A program made the translations under genes and the position numbers. This document shows positions 7,080-9,483 of a DNA stretch of 9,483 bases, one piece after another (position 1 is the stretch's first letter; every line of letters begins with the position of its first letter). This DNA is from a bacterium (GTDB lineage Bacteria; Planctomycetota; J058; JAJDCP01), in contig JAUIEM010000390.1 of NCBI GenBank assembly GCA_030428695.1, forward strand, positions 1 through 9,483. Reading direction: 5' to 3'. The notes below the pieces were generated by a model that ran no database searches, was not told the DNA's origin, and worked only from the letters and a program-made list of their open reading frames with translations.

Positions 7080-9005
7080 ATGAGCACCGACCCCCGGACC
7101 ATCCTGCGCGAACGCTTCGGCTTCGACGACTTCCGCCCCGGCCAGGAGCGCGCGATCGAGACGCTGCTGGCGGGGCGCTCGGCGGCCGCCGTGTTCCCGA
7201 CCGGCAGCGGGAAGTCGCTGTGCTACCAGCTGCCCGCCCTCTGCTTCGCCGGGGTGACGCTGGTCGTCTCGCCGCTGATCGCGCTGATGAAGAACCAGAT
7301 CGACCAGCTCCACGCGCGCGGCATCGACGCCCGCCGGCTCGACAGCAGCCTGACCCTCGAGGAGACCCGCGAGACGATGGAGGCGGTCCGCAGCGAACGG
7401 CTCAAGCTCCTCTACGTCGCCCCCGAGCGCTTCAACAATGAGCGCTTCCGCCAGGCGATGCTCGGCGTGCGCATCGCGCTGTTCGCGGTCGACGAGGCCC
7501 ACTGCATCTCCGAGTGGGGGCACAACTTCCGCCCCGACTACCTCAAGCTGGCCCGCTTCGCCGCGCGCTGCAAGGCCGAGCGCCGGCTCGCGCTGACCGC
7601 GACCGCGAGCCCGCGGGTCCTCGAGGACGTCTGCCGCGAGCTCGGCATCGCCGCCGAGGACGCCGTGCGCACCGGCTTCTACCGGCCGAACCTGACCGTG
7701 CAGGTCACGCCGGTGACGGCGCAGGAGCGGCCGGGGGCGTTGCTGCGGAAGCTCCAGGAGCGGCCGCGGGGCGCGACCATCGTCTACGTCACCCTGCAGC
7801 GCACGGCGGTCGATGTCGCGAAGCGGCTCGCGGACGCGGGGCTGCCGGCGCGGCCCTACCACGCGGGGCTGAAGTCCGAGCAGCGGGCCGAGACCCAGGA
7901 CTGGTTCCTCGGCGGCACCGACCACATCGTCGTCGCGACCATCGCCTTCGGGATGGGCATCGACAAGCCGGACATCCGCTACGTCTACCACTTCAACCTG
8001 CCGAAGAGCCTCGAGAGCCTGTCCCAGGAGATCGGCCGGGCCGGCCGCGACGGGCAGCCGGCGACCTGCGAGCTGCTCGCCTGCGCCGACGACCTCGCGC
8101 CGCTCGAGAACTTCGCCCACGGCGACGCTCCCGACCGCTTCTCGGTCGCCGCCCTGTGCGATGAGATCTTCGCCGGCGAGACCGTGCTCGACCTGTCCTT
8201 CTACGAGCTCGCCCGCGAGGCGGACATGCGCATCCTGGTCGTGCGGACGCTGCTGACCTACCTCGAGCTCGACGGCTGGCTCGAGGCCGGCACGCCCCGC
8301 TACGCCTCGTACAGGTTCAAGGCGCAGAAGAGCTCGGCGGAGATCCTCGGCAGCTTCGAGGGCGAGCGCCGCGCCTTCCTGCGGGCGATCTTCCAGTGCG
8401 CCCGCAAGGGCCGCATCTGGCTCAGCCTCGACGCCGACGAGGCGGCCCGCGCCACCGGCCAGCCCCGGGAGCGCATCGTCACCGCCCTCGACTGGCTCGC
8501 CGAGCAGGGCTGGCTCGAGCTCAAGGCCGAGAAGGTGCGCCACCGCTACCGGGTGCTGCGGCGGCCCGCGGACGAGGCCGAGCGCGAGGCCCTGATCGAG
8601 GAGCTGTGCCGCCGCGCGCGGCTGCGGGAACAGGGCGAGCTCGACCGGCTCGCGGGCGTCGTGCGGCTGCTCGAGGCGGACGCCTGCCAGGTCTCCATGC
8701 TCGGGGAACACTTCGGCGAGCCCCTGCCGGAGCCCTGCGGCCACTGCGGCCACTGCCTGTCCGGTCCGGTCCGGCTCGCGCCGCGGCGGGTGCCGTCCCA
8801 GGACGAGCAGACCTGGCGCGAGGTCCTCGCCCTGCTCGCCGACGACCCGCAGCTGCGCCGGCCGCGCTCTGTCGCCCGCTTCCTGTGCGGGATCCGCTCT
8901 CCGGCCGTGGCGCGCGCCCGCCTCGCGCGCCACAAGCTGTTCGGTGCCTTCCGCAGCGTGCCCTTCGGGGACCTGCTGGCCGGAGCGCAGGAGCGGCTCG
9001 GCTGA
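7080..9005 (+). CDS. recQ: RecQ-family ATP-dependent DNA helicase
   Basis: This is a 641-residue superfamily 2, 3'-5' DNA helicase of the RecQ family, which unwinds branched DNA in recombination and repair. The motifs are complete and in order: motif 0 FGFDDFRPGQ (13-22), Walker A PTGSGKS (40-46), motif Ia VSPLIALMKNQ (63-73), DEAH (138-141), the RecQ aromatic-rich loop CISEWGHNFRPDYL (142-155), motif III LTATAS (172-177), motif V ATIAFGMGIDKPDIR (286-300) and motif VI QEIGRAGRDG (316-325). Residues of about 355-495 are a winged-helix-like region (DWLAEQGWLEL). The zinc-binding cysteines come late: Cys536, then CGHCGHC with Cys553, Cys556 and Cys559. In E. coli RecQ this cluster directly follows the helicase core. 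A conserved-looking tail (RFLCGIRSP, RHKLFG) ends the protein. No HRDC domain is recognisable. Identity as RecQ family is secure; whether it is the main cellular RecQ or a second paralogue cannot be told here. The preceding gap is 114 bp. Confidence 0.97.
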   Translation: MSTDPRTILRERFGFDDFRPGQERAIETLLAGRSAAAVFPTGSGKSLCYQLPALCFAGVTLVVSPLIALMKNQIDQLHARGIDARRLDSSLTLEETRETMEAVRSERLKLLYVAPERFNNERFRQAMLGVRIALFAVDEAHCISEWGHNFRPDYLKLARFAARCKAERRLALTATASPRVLEDVCRELGIAAEDAVRTGFYRPNLTVQVTPVTAQERPGALLRKLQERPRGATIVYVTLQRTAVDVAKRLADAGLPARPYHAGLKSEQRAETQDWFLGGTDHIVVATIAFGMGIDKPDIRYVYHFNLPKSLESLSQEIGRAGRDGQPATCELLACADDLAPLENFAHGDAPDRFSVAALCDEIFAGETVLDLSFYELAREADMRILVVRTLLTYLELDGWLEAGTPRYASYRFKAQKSSAEILGSFEGERRAFLRAIFQCARKGRIWLSLDADEAARATGQPRERIVTALDWLAEQGWLELKAEKVRHRYRVLRRPADEAEREALIEELCRRARLREQGELDRLAGVVRLLEADACQVSMLGEHFGEPLPEPCGHCGHCLSGPVRLAPRRVPSQDEQTWREVLALLADDPQLRRPRSVARFLCGIRSPAVARARLARHKLFGAFRSVPFGDLLAGAQERLG

Positions 9006-9205
9006 GGCTCGACGCTCGGTTCCCACACGAAGGGGCCACAGCCAGCCTGTCCTGCAATGATCGCCCCCTCGACCGCAGGGACCTGTTCGACCTTGAGGAA
9101 GCTCCCGATCGTTCTTGCTGTCGTCGAGAGCGCAAACGGAGGCGCGATCGGACGGTTCCGGGGCGAGGAGCGCGAGCTCGTCCGAGCCGACCGGCGCCTC
9201 AGCCC

Positions 9206-9222
9206 CGCGCGTGTCACGCGCG
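9206..9222. promoter_or_regulatory. 17-bp palindrome, candidate operator
   Basis: CGCGCGTG and CACGCGCG are perfect 8-bp reverse complements around a single T. With no loop to form a hairpin, it fits a dimeric repressor or activator site better than a terminator. A related GTG-CGT-CAC symmetry at 9229-9237 has its centre 19 bp away, roughly two helical turns. The palindrome lies about 140 bp upstream of the start at 9359. Alternating CG sequence raises the chance of coincidence. Confidence 0.4.
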
Positions 9223-9347
9223 ACCGACGTGCGTCACATCCGGGACGCAATCGGCGTCGCGATCGGCCTCTCCGACGCAGCAATCCCGCTCTGCGACCCG
9301 GCACACGACTTGCCGCACGAACATGGATGCGACGAACCGTCAAGTAC

Positions 9348-9352
9348 GAGGA
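9348..9352 (+). promoter_or_regulatory. Ribosome-binding site GAGGA, decides the start at 9359
   Basis: GAGGA lies 6 nt before the ATG at 9359. An in-frame ATG at 9323 has no purine-rich site upstream and would only add 12 polar residues, so 9359 is preferred. Confidence 0.6.
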
Positions 9353-9358
9353 TCTTCC

Positions 9359-9483
9359 ATGCCACCAAGCTCTCCGCAGGCCACCGTCATCCCCGCCCTT
9401 CCTCCGGGCCCTCGCTCCGGCCCGCGTGCCCTCGACCTCCTGCCGAGCTGGCGCTGGGCTGGGCTGCTCCTGACGATCCTCGG
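9359..9483 (+). CDS. 5' end of a probable membrane-anchored protein
   Basis: Forty-one codons are visible from ATG 9359 to the window edge, with no stop. Residues 1-25 are Pro/Ser-rich and polar (MPPSSPQATVIPALPPG and onward). From about residue 26 a LDLLPSW segment leads into a hydrophobic stretch beginning at Trp31 (WRWAGLLLTIL) that continues to the edge. This looks like a short cytoplasmic tail followed by the first transmembrane helix. Start choice rests on GAGGA at good spacing. The family cannot be named from this fragment; membrane sensor kinases, transporters and other polytopic proteins can all begin like this. The long upstream gap with a palindrome suggests that it has its own promoter. 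Confidence 0.6.
   Translation, partial: MPPSSPQATVIPALPPGPRSGPRALDLLPSWRWAGLLLTIL

Larger units (their letters stand above)
9006..9358. other. 353-bp intergenic region without a convincing gene
   Basis: No frame here combines a good start, a ribosome-binding site and gene-like composition. A frame open from 9057 to 9473 encodes an Arg/Pro/Ser-rich peptide with no recognisable motif and overlaps the better-supported start at 9359, so I discount it. The region holds a 17-bp palindrome at 9206-9222 and a second GTG-CGT-CAC symmetry at 9229-9237. I see no clear intrinsic terminator after the helicase gene and no good sigma70 hexamer pair. The length and the palindromes suggest a regulated promoter region for the gene at 9359. 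Confidence 0.6.

Noticed and set aside
2139..9005. SUKH-HEAT, WD40-LRR and RecQ as one antiphage defence operon
   Set aside because: The gaps are 69 and 114 bp, an internal promoter candidate exists, no nuclease, toxin or signalling enzyme accompanies them, and RecQ is commonly a housekeeping gene.
7047..9026. A 659-codon open frame on the minus strand opposite the RecQ gene
   Set aside because: It mirrors the helicase gene almost exactly, has Arg/Ala/Gly/Glu-rich low-complexity composition and no motif. Long antisense open frames are expected opposite GC-rich genes.
9057..9473. A 138-codon plus-strand open frame at the right edge
   Set aside because: It has no ribosome-binding site, its composition is Arg/Pro/Ser-rich, and it conflicts with the better-supported ATG at 9359 in another frame.

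Overview
The window is uniformly GC-rich, and third codon positions are almost all G or C. Five complete genes and two edge-truncated genes account for nearly all of it. The mix of long cytosolic proteins built from eukaryote-like repeats (beta-propeller, leucine-rich, HEAT-like) with ordinary bacterial enzymes suggests a large-genome, high-GC bacterium such as Myxococcota or Planctomycetota. This is an inference from style; no lineage marker is present. There are no RNA genes, CRISPR arrays, insertion sequences or phage genes.

Layout: (1) 1-569, plus strand, the 3' part of a lysine-rich protein with a probable Ig-like beta-sandwich end and very strong codon bias. (2) 651-977, plus strand, a 108-residue protein ending in a four-cysteine zinc ribbon. 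It is preceded by an inverted repeat whose loop carries a perfect TTGACA. (3) 980-1969, minus strand, a YheT-family alpha/beta hydrolase that converges on the zinc-ribbon gene with only 2 bp between the stop codons. (4) 2139-3446, plus strand, a SMI1/KNR4 (SUKH)-like domain fused to HEAT-like repeats. (5) 3516-6965, plus strand, a 1149-residue protein combining WD40-like beta-propeller sequence with a C-terminal leucine-rich-repeat domain. (6) 7080-9005, plus strand, a RecQ-family helicase with its zinc site near the C-terminus. (7) 9359 to the window end, plus strand, the first 41 codons of a probable membrane-anchored protein, behind a 353-bp non-coding stretch that holds a perfect 8-bp-arm palindrome.

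Genes 4 to 6 run in the same direction with gaps of 69 and 114 bp, so they are not tightly coupled. Gene 5 has its own plausible sigma70-type promoter. The pair SUKH-HEAT plus WD40-LRR is the least ordinary content: two adjacent proteins made almost wholly of protein-interaction modules, with no visible catalytic domain. I infer that they may work together as scaffold or sensor proteins, but nothing in the sequence proves a shared pathway. RecQ and the hydrolase look like ordinary housekeeping-type genes. I do not see a clearly new, complete biological system here.
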